From an uncultured Eubacteriaceae bacterium (GTDB taxonomy: Bacteria; Bacillota; Clostridia; Oscillospirales; Acutalibacteraceae), in assembly GCA_937905915.1 (NCBI GenBank), contig CALCVR010000352.1, positions 1-9,954 on the forward strand: a stretch of DNA of 9,954 nt, in the 5' to 3' direction. Shown one piece after another: positions 1-6,528 of the stretch. The translations under genes and the position numbers were made by a program. Position 1 is the stretch's first letter; every line of letters begins with the position of its first letter. The notes below the pieces were generated by a model. That model saw nothing but the letters and a program-made list of their open reading frames with translations, was not told the origin of the DNA and made no database searches.

Positions 1-26
1 ATAGGGCTTTGCCCGCATATGAAATA

Positions 27-50
27 CCCCCGGCTACGCCGGGGGATTTT
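27..50. terminator. Probable bidirectional intrinsic terminator after mfd
   Basis: A perfect 8-bp stem (CCCCCGGC at 27-34, GCCGGGGG at 38-45) has a 3-nt loop. On the plus strand it is followed by ATTTTTATT, a good terminator tail. On the minus strand it lies 22 nt past the mfd stop, with A-rich DNA before it and a weaker TATTTC tail after it. It can end mfd transcripts, but the better T-run suits a plus-strand gene lying outside the window to the left. A second small hairpin (GGGC-TTT-GCCC, 4-14) lies further on. Confidence 0.8.
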
Positions 51-66
51 TATTCACGGATTGCCG

Positions 67-3000
67 TTATGCCTGTTTGGCGTCTCCCATGCCCTCCAGC
101 GTCTCCCGCATGCAGCTGAGAGGGGATTGCCCCGGCAACATCTTGACCTGTATGTACGGTTTTTGTCCCGCGCTGAGCATAACCCGCCCCTTCATACCGG
201 CCATAAGGCGGGAGGTCCGCTCCAGATCGGGTGTGTGTATATAAAACAACAGTCGGTCGTTTTTCTGAGAGATTTCACGGACGCCAAGATCTGCCGCCAT
301 ATTGCGCAGCAGCGACACCTCCACCAGACCCGCCACAGCGTCGGGCACATCGCCAAACCGGTCGATGAGTTCGTCCAGCACGTCGGACACATCCTCCTGG
401 GTACGGATGTCGGCAATTCGGCGGTAGATGTCCAGCCGCTGGGCGGAGCTTGGGATGTACCGTTCCGGGATGTGGGCTTCCATCTGGATATCCACCAGGC
501 ACTCAGCTTCCCGGCGGGTAGTTTTCTCTCCCTTTTCCTCGTCCACTGCTTCGGACAAAAGGCGCAAATACATATCGTATCCCACCGCTTCCATATGGAC
601 GTGCTGTTCGGCTCCTAGAATATTGCCGGCGCCGCGGATCTCCAGATCCCGCATAGCAATTTTAAATCCGGAGCCGAACTCGGTAAATTCCCGGATGGCT
701 GCCAGACGTTTGGTAGAGACTTCAGAAAGCACCTTTCCCCCGGCAAAGGTCAGGTAGGCGTAAGCCCGGCGGGAGGAACGTCCCACCCGTCCCCGCAGCT
801 GATGCAGCTGAGCCAGGCCCATACGGTCGGCGTTTTCAATGATAAGGGTGTTGCAGTTTGGGATGTCCACCCCCGTTTCGATGATGGTGGTGCACACCAG
901 CACATTGATCTCGTTGTTCAGAAGCTGCTCCCACACCTCCGACAAAGCCTCCTCGGTCATCTTGCCGTGGGCCACTCCCACCTTGGCTCCGGGGATGCGT
1001 TGGGAGATGCGGTAGGCCACCTGTTCGATGGAGTCTACCCGGTTGTGGAGATAGTAAACCTGTCCACCACGGCGCAGTTCCCGGCGGATGGCCTCGTCTA
1101 GAACCACCGGGTCGTACTCCACCACATAGGTCTGTACGGGATGCCGGTCCTGGGGAGCTTCTTCGATGACCGACATATCCCTGACTCCCGACATGGCCAT
1201 ATTGAGAGTGCGGGGGATGGGAGTGGCCGACAGGGTTAAACAGTCCACTCCCGGGAACAATTCCTTGAGCCGTTCCTTTTGTGCTACGCCAAACCGCTGT
1301 TCTTCATCTACAATGACCAGCCCTAGGTTTTTGAACTTCACATCCTTTTGTACCAGGCGATGGGTCCCCACAATCATATCGATTTCGCCCCGCCTGAGCT
1401 TGTTCAGGATGGCGGTCTGCTGTTTTGGCGTGCGGTAGCGGGACAGCACCTCCGCCTGAATGGGGAATCCCTCAAACCGGGACAGGATGGTCTGATAATG
1501 CTGCCACGCCAGGATGGTGGTGGGCACCAGCAAGGCGCACTGACGGCCGTTGTCAATGCACTTAAAGGCGCCTCTGAGGGCCACTTCGGTTTTACCAAAT
1601 CCCACGTCGCCGCACAATAGGCGATCCATGGGGAAGGAACGTTCCATATCGGCTTTGATCTCGTCCACACAGCGGAGCTGATCCTCGGTCTCCTCATAGA
1701 CAAAGCGCCGCTCAAAATCGCTTTGCCAGTCGGTATCCGGGCCGCAGGCAAATCCCTCCACCTTCATGCGCTCGGCATACAGCTTGATGAGCTGTTTGGC
1801 CATATCCTTGACCGCCTTGCGCACACGAGACCGGGCCTTTTGCCATTCTGTGCCGCCCAATCGATGGAGCTTGACCTTGCTATCCTCCTTAGGGCCGATG
1901 TATTTGGACACCAAATCCAGCTGGGTTACCGGGACGTAAAGGATATCCCCTTTGTCATACCGGATTTTAATATAGTCCTTGATAACGCCGTGGACGTCCA
2001 TCTTATGGATGCCCTCAAACAGCCCGATACCGTGGGTGGCATGCACCACATAGTCTCCGATGGAAAGGTCGGAGAGGCTGGTGAGGGCATCCCCCGCCTT
2101 GTGACGCACCTTTCGTTTGCGGGTTGCGGCAATCTGGCCTTGGGTGAGGATTCCGACTTTGGCCCCAGGGTATTCCATACCGGCCGAAAGGCTGCCGGGC
2201 AAAATGGTAACTTGTCCCGGCGTCAGAGCGTCACACCGGTCTACATAGACGGCCGGCAATCCTATTTCCCTCAGATTACGACAGAGATTGTCGGCTGATT
2301 TAGGCGTCCCCGCCAGCACGGCCACAGACCAATGCCGGTCCAGCATGGGCTCGATGTCCTCCTTCAGCAGATCAAGCCCTCCGCCCCACACCGACAGCTG
2401 CCGCGTATTGACCGTCACCAAATGCTGTAAGGATGTCTCGTACCCTGCCCGGGTAAAGGCATCCAGATAAACGGCCCGGTACTGCTCATAGATGCCCGGC
2501 ATCTGTTCATTCGACAGGCTGAACTCTGTAATCCCTTTGCAGAGAACGCCCTCCTCCAGCATGGATTTGACATCCTCTCCTATCTGCCAATGGAAGGAAT
2601 GAGCCCTTTCTTTGACCTTCACCGGGTCGGAGACAAACAGCATCCCCTCCCCGACGTAATCAAAAAGGCTGCACTTTTGCGGGTAGATCAAAGGGAGATA
2701 TTTATCTAAAGCGTGCAGCCGTCCGCCTCCCTCCAAACGGTCTAAGTCCTCAGTCAGGTGGGTAAGGGCAGCCTGATGCTTGGCCCCCTTTAGCCCCTTT
2801 TTAAGACGGCGGATATCCTCTTCCAGCCGGCCGGCCGGAGGGGGAAGAATCTCCACTGCCGGTGTGATAACCGCCTCATCCAACTGCTCGGTGCGTCGTT
2901 GGGTCTCGGGATCAAAGGAGAGCAAGGTGTCGATCTCATCGTCCCACATTTCCACACGGGTGGGTGACGACGTACCAGGGGCGTAAAAATCGCAAATCCC

Positions 3001-3528
3001 TCCGCGGATGGAAAATTGTCCAACACCATCCACTTGATCGGCTCTTACATAACCGGCATCCACTAGGGCGGCGGCCATTTGATCCAAGGGGATGCGTTGT
3101 CCGGGACGAAGATGTAACGTTCTCTCCTGTAAAAGGGACGGGGGGATGGTATAGAGCATCGCGGCGTCAGGAGTGGTTAAGACTACATCGCATTGTCCGT
3201 TTTGCATGGCATACAGCACTTCAAGACGCGTGTGTTCGTATTCCCGGGAAAGTCCCTCTAGGCGTTGGAAACTCAAGTCCCTGGCCGGATACAAAAGCGT
3301 CCTAGCTCCCATAGATTCCAGATCCCGCTGTAACTGAGCGCATTCCGACTCATCTCCTGCAAGCACTACGGCCGGCCTTTCCAATGTCTGCCCTAAAGCG
3401 TAAATAAAATGGGCTTTCTGAATACCCGATAGGCCCGAGACAGCTATAGGACCACGGCCGGACTGGATACATGCTGCCACGGTATCAAATTCTGCAAGCC
3501 CTTTGAGGGCATTTTTTAAGAAGGTCAT
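67..3528 (-). CDS. mfd: Transcription-repair coupling factor Mfd
   Basis: This 1153-residue protein is an ATP-driven DNA translocase. It pushes stalled RNA polymerase off DNA lesions and recruits UvrA for nucleotide excision repair. Its length fits the family (E. coli 1148, B. subtilis 1177). The N-terminal UvrB-like region covers about residues 1-450. The CarD-like RNA-polymerase-interaction domain is at about 484-550 (SIGDYVVHATHGIGLF). The helicase core has Walker A GDVGFGKT (640-647), the DEEQ box (741-744), SATPIPR (767-773) and motif VI QLRGRVGRSS (910-919). The TRCF C-terminal domain follows from about 1005 to 1110. The ATG at 3528 is preceded, at 7 nt, by AAAGAGG (3536-3542), a reasonable ribosome site. 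It is the last gene of the cluster and has its own likely promoter at 3635-3662. All motifs are intact. Confidence 0.98.
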   Translation of the reverse strand: MTFLKNALKGLAEFDTVAACIQSGRGPIAVSGLSGIQKAHFIYALGQTLERPAVVLAGDESECAQLQRDLESMGARTLLYPARDLSFQRLEGLSREYEHTRLEVLYAMQNGQCDVVLTTPDAAMLYTIPPSLLQERTLHLRPGQRIPLDQMAAALVDAGYVRADQVDGVGQFSIRGGICDFYAPGTSSPTRVEMWDDEIDTLLSFDPETQRRTEQLDEAVITPAVEILPPPAGRLEEDIRRLKKGLKGAKHQAALTHLTEDLDRLEGGGRLHALDKYLPLIYPQKCSLFDYVGEGMLFVSDPVKVKERAHSFHWQIGEDVKSMLEEGVLCKGITEFSLSNEQMPGIYEQYRAVYLDAFTRAGYETSLQHLVTVNTRQLSVWGGGLDLLKEDIEPMLDRHWSVAVLAGTPKSADNLCRNLREIGLPAVYVDRCDALTPGQVTILPGSLSAGMEYPGAKVGILTQGQIAATRKRKVRHKAGDALTSLSDLSIGDYVVHATHGIGLFEGIHKMDVHGVIKDYIKIRYDKGDILYVPVTQLDLVSKYIGPKEDSKVKLHRLGGTEWQKARSRVRKAVKDMAKQLIKLYAERMKVEGFACGPDTDWQSDFERRFVYEETEDQLRCVDEIKADMERSFPMDRLLCGDVGFGKTEVALRGAFKCIDNGRQCALLVPTTILAWQHYQTILSRFEGFPIQAEVLSRYRTPKQQTAILNKLRRGEIDMIVGTHRLVQKDVKFKNLGLVIVDEEQRFGVAQKERLKELFPGVDCLTLSATPIPRTLNMAMSGVRDMSVIEEAPQDRHPVQTYVVEYDPVVLDEAIRRELRRGGQVYYLHNRVDSIEQVAYRISQRIPGAKVGVAHGKMTEEALSEVWEQLLNNEINVLVCTTIIETGVDIPNCNTLIIENADRMGLAQLHQLRGRVGRSSRRAYAYLTFAGGKVLSEVSTKRLAAIREFTEFGSGFKIAMRDLEIRGAGNILGAEQHVHMEAVGYDMYLRLLSEAVDEEKGEKTTRREAECLVDIQMEAHIPERYIPSSAQRLDIYRRIADIRTQEDVSDVLDELIDRFGDVPDAVAGLVEVSLLRNMAADLGVREISQKNDRLLFYIHTPDLERTSRLMAGMKGRVMLSAGQKPYIQVKMLPGQSPLSCMRETLEGMGDAKQA

Positions 3529-3572
3529 GCCATCGCCTCTTTCTCAAGTTGGTCCCGCTGTAACGGGCAATG

Positions 3573-3609
3573 GCGGAAACCACTAGGGAGTAACCCATCT
3601 GGTTTCCGC
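3573..3609 (-). promoter_or_regulatory. Long inverted repeat in the mfd 5' leader
   Basis: A perfect 10-bp inverted repeat (GCGGAAACCA at 3573-3582, TGGTTTCCGC at 3600-3609) encloses 17 nt. Those 17 nt hold a further GGG/CCC pairing around a 5-nt loop. A smaller CCCG/CGGG hairpin lies at 3554-3567, between this structure and the ribosome site. No T-run follows, so it is not an intrinsic terminator. It would sit in the untranslated leader if transcription starts near 3628. It could be a stabilising stem or a protein-binding site; no known riboswitch or T-box signature was recognised. Confidence 0.6.
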
Positions 3610-3616
3610 TGACTGT

Positions 3617-3633
3617 CCGGGATGTTCTCCCGG
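3617..3633. promoter_or_regulatory. Palindrome at the presumed mfd transcription start
   Basis: CCGGGA and TCCCGG form a perfect 6-bp inverted repeat around a 5-nt centre. It begins one base downstream of the mfd -10 box and so covers the predicted start point near 3628. That position is typical of an operator, but it could equally be a hairpin at the very 5' end of the mRNA. It contains GAAC once, but not the paired GAAC...GTTC of a Gram-positive LexA box. Confidence 0.45.
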
Positions 3634-3634
3634 T

Positions 3635-3662
3635 AGTATAACAAAATGGATTCGAAAAACAA
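3635..3662 (-). promoter_or_regulatory. Probable promoter of mfd
   Basis: On the minus strand TTGTTT (3657-3662) is followed by a 16-nt spacer and TATACT (3635-3640). The -10 matches the vegetative consensus at five of six positions and the -35 at three of six. It lies about 107 nt upstream of the mfd start, in DNA that is AT-rich compared with its surroundings. Just upstream (3675-3689) is a short GTGGG/CCCAC hairpin without an adjacent T-run, which might weakly end the preceding transcript. Confidence 0.6.
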
Positions 3663-3701
3663 GGGGAAAGCAGGGTGGGCAGTACCCACGGCCACTCCGT
3701 C

Positions 3702-3926
3702 CTAAAGTTTTCTTGGCATTTTCCTCTCAGGACACGGTATCTGGGGAAGCGGGGGCAATATCTCTTCTTCCAGGTAGAGCTTCCACATCATCCTGAGGTT
3801 TTCCAGACTCTTTTCCCCTTTTGGTACAGCACCTGTACACGGCATATCCTCGCGGGCCCTCTGCATCTCGAATTTGCACCAATCCCAGAGCGCGTCATGG
3901 TTGCGGGCACTGCCCGCTCTAACCAT
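3702..3926 (-). CDS. Small hypothetical protein (74 aa) between pth and mfd
   Basis: I do not recognise this protein. The ATG at 3926 lies inside the end of pth in another frame (ATGGTTAG, 8-nt overlap), so translation could be coupled to pth. No clear ribosome site precedes it. The product is polar, with no signal peptide or membrane segment. A region around residues 10-30 is rich in charged residues and tryptophan (ALWDWCKFEMQRARE). A second stretch, MMWKLYLEEEI, is probably helical, and the tail is proline- and lysine-rich. Many codons end in G or C, as in the neighbouring genes. The gene occupies the position of fin (about 76 aa, anti-sigma-F factor) in B. subtilis. However, it lacks the paired CxxC zinc motifs of Fin, so I do not assign that function. 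It may instead be a chance ORF. Confidence 0.45.
   Translation of the reverse strand: MVRAGSARNHDALWDWCKFEMQRAREDMPCTGAVPKGEKSLENLRMMWKLYLEEEILPPLPQIPCPERKMPRKL
3903..3917. other. Perfect hairpin just after the pth stop codon
   Basis: GCGGGC-act-GCCCGC forms a 6-bp stem with a 3-nt loop, starting one base beyond the pth stop on the minus strand. No T-run follows, so it is not a standard intrinsic terminator. It also falls within codons 4-8 of the 74-codon ORF, where it might affect translation of that ORF or protect the pth mRNA end. Confidence 0.5.
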
Positions 3927-4518
3927 TGTAGAGGTTCATGGCTTTATCCGTTTCCCCTTTGACCAGCAGTTCTACCGCGTCGGCGGCTTTGTCATAGGCC
4001 TCCAGCATCAAAGCCTGATCAGGCTTTGAAAAACCGGACAATACCCAGCTTGCCAAATCATAATCAGGATGGGGCTTCGCCCCCACGCCGATCTTTACCC
4101 GGGGGAACTGATCGGAATTCAGCAGATAAATAATATTCTTAATGCCGTTGTGCCCACCGTCCGAACCCTTGCGGCGGATGCGTAACTTACCGGGAGAAAG
4201 GGAGATATCGTCAAACAGCACCAATACCCGTTCCGGCGGGACCTTATAAAATCCTGCCGCTTCCTGCACAGCCTCCCCGGAATTGTTCATAAAGGTCTGT
4301 GGCTTCATTAAAAGACAGCGTTTATCCCCCAATTCCGTCTGCCCGCACAGGGACTTGAATTTGAGACGATCCACCTTGACACCCAGACGATTTGCCAGCA
4401 CATCTAGCGCCATAAATCCGGCGTTGTGTCGGGTACCTTCATACTTTTTTCCGGGATTCCCAAGCCCTACAATTAAAAAATCCACCGGGCCTGTGGGTTT
4501 TGGTTTGCGAAAAAACAT
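3919..4518 (-). CDS. pth: Peptidyl-tRNA hydrolase
   Basis: This 199-residue cytosolic esterase releases tRNA from peptidyl-tRNA that drops off ribosomes. Family signatures are clear: VGLGNPGKKY (Asn21), TRHNAGF (His31, the catalytic base), MKPQTFMNNSG (Asn78), FDDISLSPG (Asp103) and GSDGGHNGIKNI (Asn124). These line up with E. coli Asn10, His20, Asn68, Asp93 and Asn114. The length is normal (about 185-200). The first 12 residues (MFFRKPKPTG...) form a short basic extension before the core. The ATG at 4518 follows AAAGGAG with good spacing, supporting this start. Upstream, a terminator-like hairpin (4541-4571) separates it from the acetyltransferase unit. Downstream it overlaps a 74-codon ORF. 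The pth-mfd linkage is typical of Firmicutes. Confidence 0.97.
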   Translation of the reverse strand: MFFRKPKPTGPVDFLIVGLGNPGKKYEGTRHNAGFMALDVLANRLGVKVDRLKFKSLCGQTELGDKRCLLMKPQTFMNNSGEAVQEAAGFYKVPPERVLVLFDDISLSPGKLRIRRKGSDGGHNGIKNIIYLLNSDQFPRVKIGVGAKPHPDYDLASWVLSGFSKPDQALMLEAYDKAADAVELLVKGETDKAMNLYNG

Positions 4519-4540
4519 GGCAAAACTCCTTTATGCGCAC

Positions 4541-4571
4541 AAAAACCGCCCGGGCGCCAAAGCGCCCAGGC
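4541..4571 (-). terminator. Intrinsic terminator or attenuator hairpin upstream of pth
   Basis: On the minus strand a 10-bp stem (4562-4571 with 4548-4557, one G-U pair) with a 4-nt loop is followed by GGTTTTTG. This is the standard form of an intrinsic terminator. It lies downstream of the repeat array and of the acetyltransferase gene, but only 22 nt before the pth ATG. It therefore either ends the glmU-prs-acetyltransferase transcript or lies in the pth leader as an attenuator. No convincing promoter fits between it and pth. Confidence 0.75.
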
Positions 4572-4628
4572 AGCACAAATTATGATTGATAAGATGGACA
4601 GTACCTTACCGCCCCATCGTGCTCTGAG

Positions 4629-4645
4629 ATTGTTGAAAAAACAAT
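4629..4645. other. Small AT-rich inverted repeat
   Basis: ATTGTT and AACAAT form a 6-bp stem around GAAAA. It lies between the repeat array and the pth-proximal terminator. On the minus strand the loop and stem include six consecutive T residues. It is too weak to call a terminator. The rest of the gap 4572-4664 shows only a CATAAT box (4578-4583 region) with no good -35 partner. Confidence 0.3.
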
Positions 4646-4664
4646 ACAGTCCTGCGGCGCTCGG

Positions 4665-4935
4665 TACCGTGCCCCAAAAGGAGGATTCTCCCTCTACAGC
4701 CTCAAGGCGTTGTGGATGCGGATTCTATCCGCCGGGACGCCTATCCTGCATATCCAGCCTTTTGATACCGTGTCCCAAAAGGAGATTCTTCCTCTACAGT
4801 CTCAGGGCGTTGTGGATGCGGATTCTATCCGCCGGGACGCCTATCCTGCATATCCAGCCTTTTGATACCGTGTCCCAAAAGGAGATTCTTCCTCTACAGT
4901 CTCAGGGCGTTGTGGATGCGGATTCTATCCGCCGG
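4665..4935. repeat. 100-bp tandem repeat, 2.7 copies
   Basis: Three units begin at TACCGT: 4665-4765 (101 bp), 4766-4865 (100 bp) and 4866-4935 (truncated at 70 bp). The second and third are identical over the shared 70 bp. The first differs by four substitutions and one inserted base, all in its first 40 bp, so the last two copies duplicated more recently. Each unit contains the palindrome GCGGAT-TCT-ATCCGC (4718-4732, 4818-4832, 4918-4932). Because 100 is not a multiple of three, successive copies are read in different frames, which argues against a repeat protein. The right-hand copy extends into the acetyltransferase gene and supplies its last ten codons and stop. The array fills most of the 383-bp gap between that gene and pth. 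It may be a member of a dispersed repeat family, but this cannot be shown from one window. Confidence 0.95.
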
Positions 4936-5480
4936 AGCACCTTGGCCGGACATCCCCCCACCACTGTATTATCCGGGACGTCTTTGGTCACCACCGATCC
5001 GGATGCGACAACTACGTTATTCCCAATGGTGATACCGGGGTTGATAATGGAACGTCCGCCGATCCAGACATTATTGCCGATGGTCACAGGCTTCCCATTC
5101 TCCAGGCCTTTTTTACGGATCTCTGGATCCAAAGGATGAGAGGCTGTGTAAATGTGAACACCCGGGCCCAGGAGACAATAATCCCCAATGGTAACAAGGC
5201 ATACGTCCAAAATGACACAGTCAAAATTGGCAAAAAAGTGCTTCCCTACTTTGATATGAAAGCCGTAGTCGCAGTGAAAAGGAGGCTCGATACCGATATT
5301 GTCGTCCCCGATTTCTTTCAATAGCTCTTTCAGCAGACAAAGACGCAGTTCCTTTTCAGCTGCATGGGTTGCATTATAGCGTTCCACAAGATCCCTAGAC
5401 TGGATACGCAGTGCGTCTAACTCCGGATCTGAGGCGTTATAAAGTTGTCCTTTCCGCATTTTTTCGCGTTCGGTGGCCAT
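4902..5480 (-). CDS. Maltose/galactoside-type O-acetyltransferase
   Basis: This 192-residue protein belongs to the LacA/Maa/NodL family of trimeric left-handed beta-helix enzymes. They move an acetyl group from acetyl-CoA to a sugar hydroxyl. The N-terminal Maa-type helical region ([19 protein letters not shown]) precedes hexapeptide repeats from about residue 60. [11 protein letters not shown] holds the expected catalytic His115. [12 protein letters not shown] and the [21 protein letters not shown] end are typical. The true substrate is unknown. The ATG at 5480 is chosen over an earlier possible start (5567), which lies inside prs and lacks a ribosome site. prs ends 16 nt upstream, so they are probably cotranscribed. 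The normal family end (CPAKVLRRI) is followed by ESASTTP, encoded by the 100-bp repeat. It sits in the slot of ctc in B. subtilis. By eye it is more AT-rich than mfd, so acquisition by transfer is possible. Confidence 0.93.
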   Translation of the reverse strand: MATEREKMRKGQLYNASDPELDALRIQSRDLVERYNATHAAEKELRLCLLKELLKEIGDDNIGIEPPFHCDYGFHIKVGKHFFANFDCVILDVCLVTIGDYCLLGPGVHIYTASHPLDPEIRKKGLENGKPVTIGNNVWIGGRSIINPGITIGNNVVVASGSVVTKDVPDNTVVGGCPAKVLRRIESASTTP

Positions 5481-5488
5481 ACAGGATA

Positions 5489-5496
5489 CTCCTCCC
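5489..5496 (-). promoter_or_regulatory. Strong ribosome binding site of the acetyltransferase
   Basis: GGGAGGAG on the minus strand stands 8 nt before the ATG at 5480 and decides this start. It directly adjoins the prs stop codon (5497-5499), so ribosomes ending prs finish on top of it and coupling is likely. Confidence 0.85.
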
Positions 5497-6456
5497 TTAA
5501 TTGAACATGGTGGAAACCGGTCGATTAGACGAAATACGGGAAATCGCTTCAGCAAATACCGGCGCAACAGGTAAGTATTTAATCTTTTGGCAACTACATT
5601 CTTTGACCGAAATGGTATCCAACAGCACTACCTCTTTTAAAGGGCTGTTCTCAATACGTTCCAATGCGCTGCCGGATAGCACCCCATGGGTAGCGCAGGC
5701 ATAGACTTCCTTGGCCCCGCCGATATCCATCACCGCTTTGGCAGCATTGCAAAGGGTACCGGCGGTATCGATCATATCATCCACCAAAATAACCCTTTTT
5801 CCCTTTACGTCACCGATAATATTCATGACTTCACATACATTGGCTTTCGGACGGCGTTTGTCGATAATAGCGATAGGCGCATTACCAAAGCGTTGGGAGA
5901 ATGCCCTCGCCCGTGTCACCGATCCAAAGTCAGGGGACACAATGACCACATCCTGGCGCCCGGCTCCAAACAGCTGTTGGAAATAGGGCGCCAACACCGG
6001 TACGCCGTTGAGGTTATCCACTGGGATATCAAAAAAGCCCTGGATTTGTGCCGCGTGCAAGTCCATGGTCAACACCCGGTCGGCTCCTGCCGCTGTAAGA
6101 ATATCCGCCATCAATTTTGCCGAGATCGGGTCCCTAGCCTTGGCTTTCCGGTCCTGTCGGGCATACCCAAAATAAGGGATGACAGCTGTGATGCATCCGG
6201 CCGACGCCCTTTTGCAGGCATCGATCATAATGAGCAGCTCCATGATGTTGTCATTCACCGGGGCACAAGTAGACTGCACCAAGAAGACTTCACATCCACG
6301 CACACTTTCGTGAAAGGAAATCGAAATTTCCCCGTCGCTGAAGGTGGAGACATCGCTCCTCCCTAGGGGCAGGCCCAGTTGCTCCGCCACCGATTTTGCA
6401 ATGTTCCGGCTGGCATTGGCCGCAAAAATTTTGATGTTCTTGCCGTGAAAACTCAT
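5497..6456 (-). CDS. prs: Ribose-phosphate pyrophosphokinase (PRPP synthetase)
   Basis: This 319-residue class I enzyme makes PRPP from ribose 5-phosphate and ATP for purine, pyrimidine, histidine and NAD synthesis. Visible motifs are FSDGEI (39-44), [10 protein letters not shown] (95-104, ATP site), the signature [12 protein letters not shown] (132-143), the flexible loop KRRPKANV (200-207) and the PRPP loop [13 protein letters not shown] (222-234). The length and VSTMF-type C-terminus are normal. A small deviation is [12 protein letters not shown] (174-185), where most relatives have VSPDxGGVxRAR. The ATG at 6456 is preceded by a purine-rich AAAAGGGGGAA site. It lies 72 nt after glmU in the conserved glmU-prs pairing, probably in one operon with the acetyltransferase. 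Confidence 0.97.
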   Translation of the reverse strand: MSFHGKNIKIFAANASRNIAKSVAEQLGLPLGRSDVSTFSDGEISISFHESVRGCEVFLVQSTCAPVNDNIMELLIMIDACKRASAGCITAVIPYFGYARQDRKAKARDPISAKLMADILTAAGADRVLTMDLHAAQIQGFFDIPVDNLNGVPVLAPYFQQLFGAGRQDVVIVSPDFGSVTRARAFSQRFGNAPIAIIDKRRPKANVCEVMNIIGDVKGKRVILVDDMIDTAGTLCNAAKAVMDIGGAKEVYACATHGVLSGSALERIENSPLKEVVLLDTISVKECSCQKIKYLPVAPVFAEAISRISSNRPVSTMFN

Positions 6457-6484
6457 TGTTTCTGTTCCCCCTTTTCTCTCAAGG

Positions 6485-6518
6485 GCGCCGGCAAGACTCC
6501 GGAAAACGCCGCCGGCGC
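6485..6518. other. GC-rich inverted repeat between glmU and prs
   Basis: A perfect 8-bp inverted repeat (GCGCCGGC at 6485-6492, GCCGGCGC at 6511-6518) encloses 18 nt in the 72-nt gap between glmU and prs. On the minus strand it is followed by CCTTGAGAG rather than a T-run, so full termination is unlikely. It may act as an mRNA processing or stability element that sets the relative amounts of GlmU and Prs. Confidence 0.6.
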
Positions 6519-6528
6519 TCCCAGAGCA

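Noticed and set aside
3675..3689. GTGGG/CCCAC hairpin as a terminator of the pth unit
   Set aside because: The stem is only 5 bp and the nearest T-run on the minus strand is more than 10 nt away, within the mfd promoter.
3675..3962. Plus-strand open frame of 95 codons opposite the pth-mfd gap
   Set aside because: It has no ribosome site or recognisable domain, and it runs antisense into the pth end. The minus-strand 74-codon frame fits the gene direction and position better.
4572..4664. Possible pth promoter with a CATAAT -10 box
   Set aside because: No reasonable -35 hexamer lies 16-18 nt upstream, and it would place the start directly against the hairpin. Support is too weak.
4665..4935. 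CRISPR array
   Set aside because: The units are contiguous 100-bp copies with no unique spacers between short repeats, and no cas gene is present.
4582..5139. Plus-strand open frame of 185 codons spanning the repeat array
   Set aside because: It runs through the 100-bp repeats in three different frames and then antisense to the well-supported acetyltransferase. It has no convincing ribosome site, so it is a chance frame.
5481..5567. Longer acetyltransferase start at 5567
   Set aside because: It would overlap the end of prs. The strong GGGAGGAG site and the start of family similarity both point to the ATG at 5480.
5686..6366. Long plus-strand open frames opposite prs, glmU and mfd
   Set aside because: They are antisense to genes with complete family motifs and show no motifs of their own; such frames are expected in GC-rich coding DNA.
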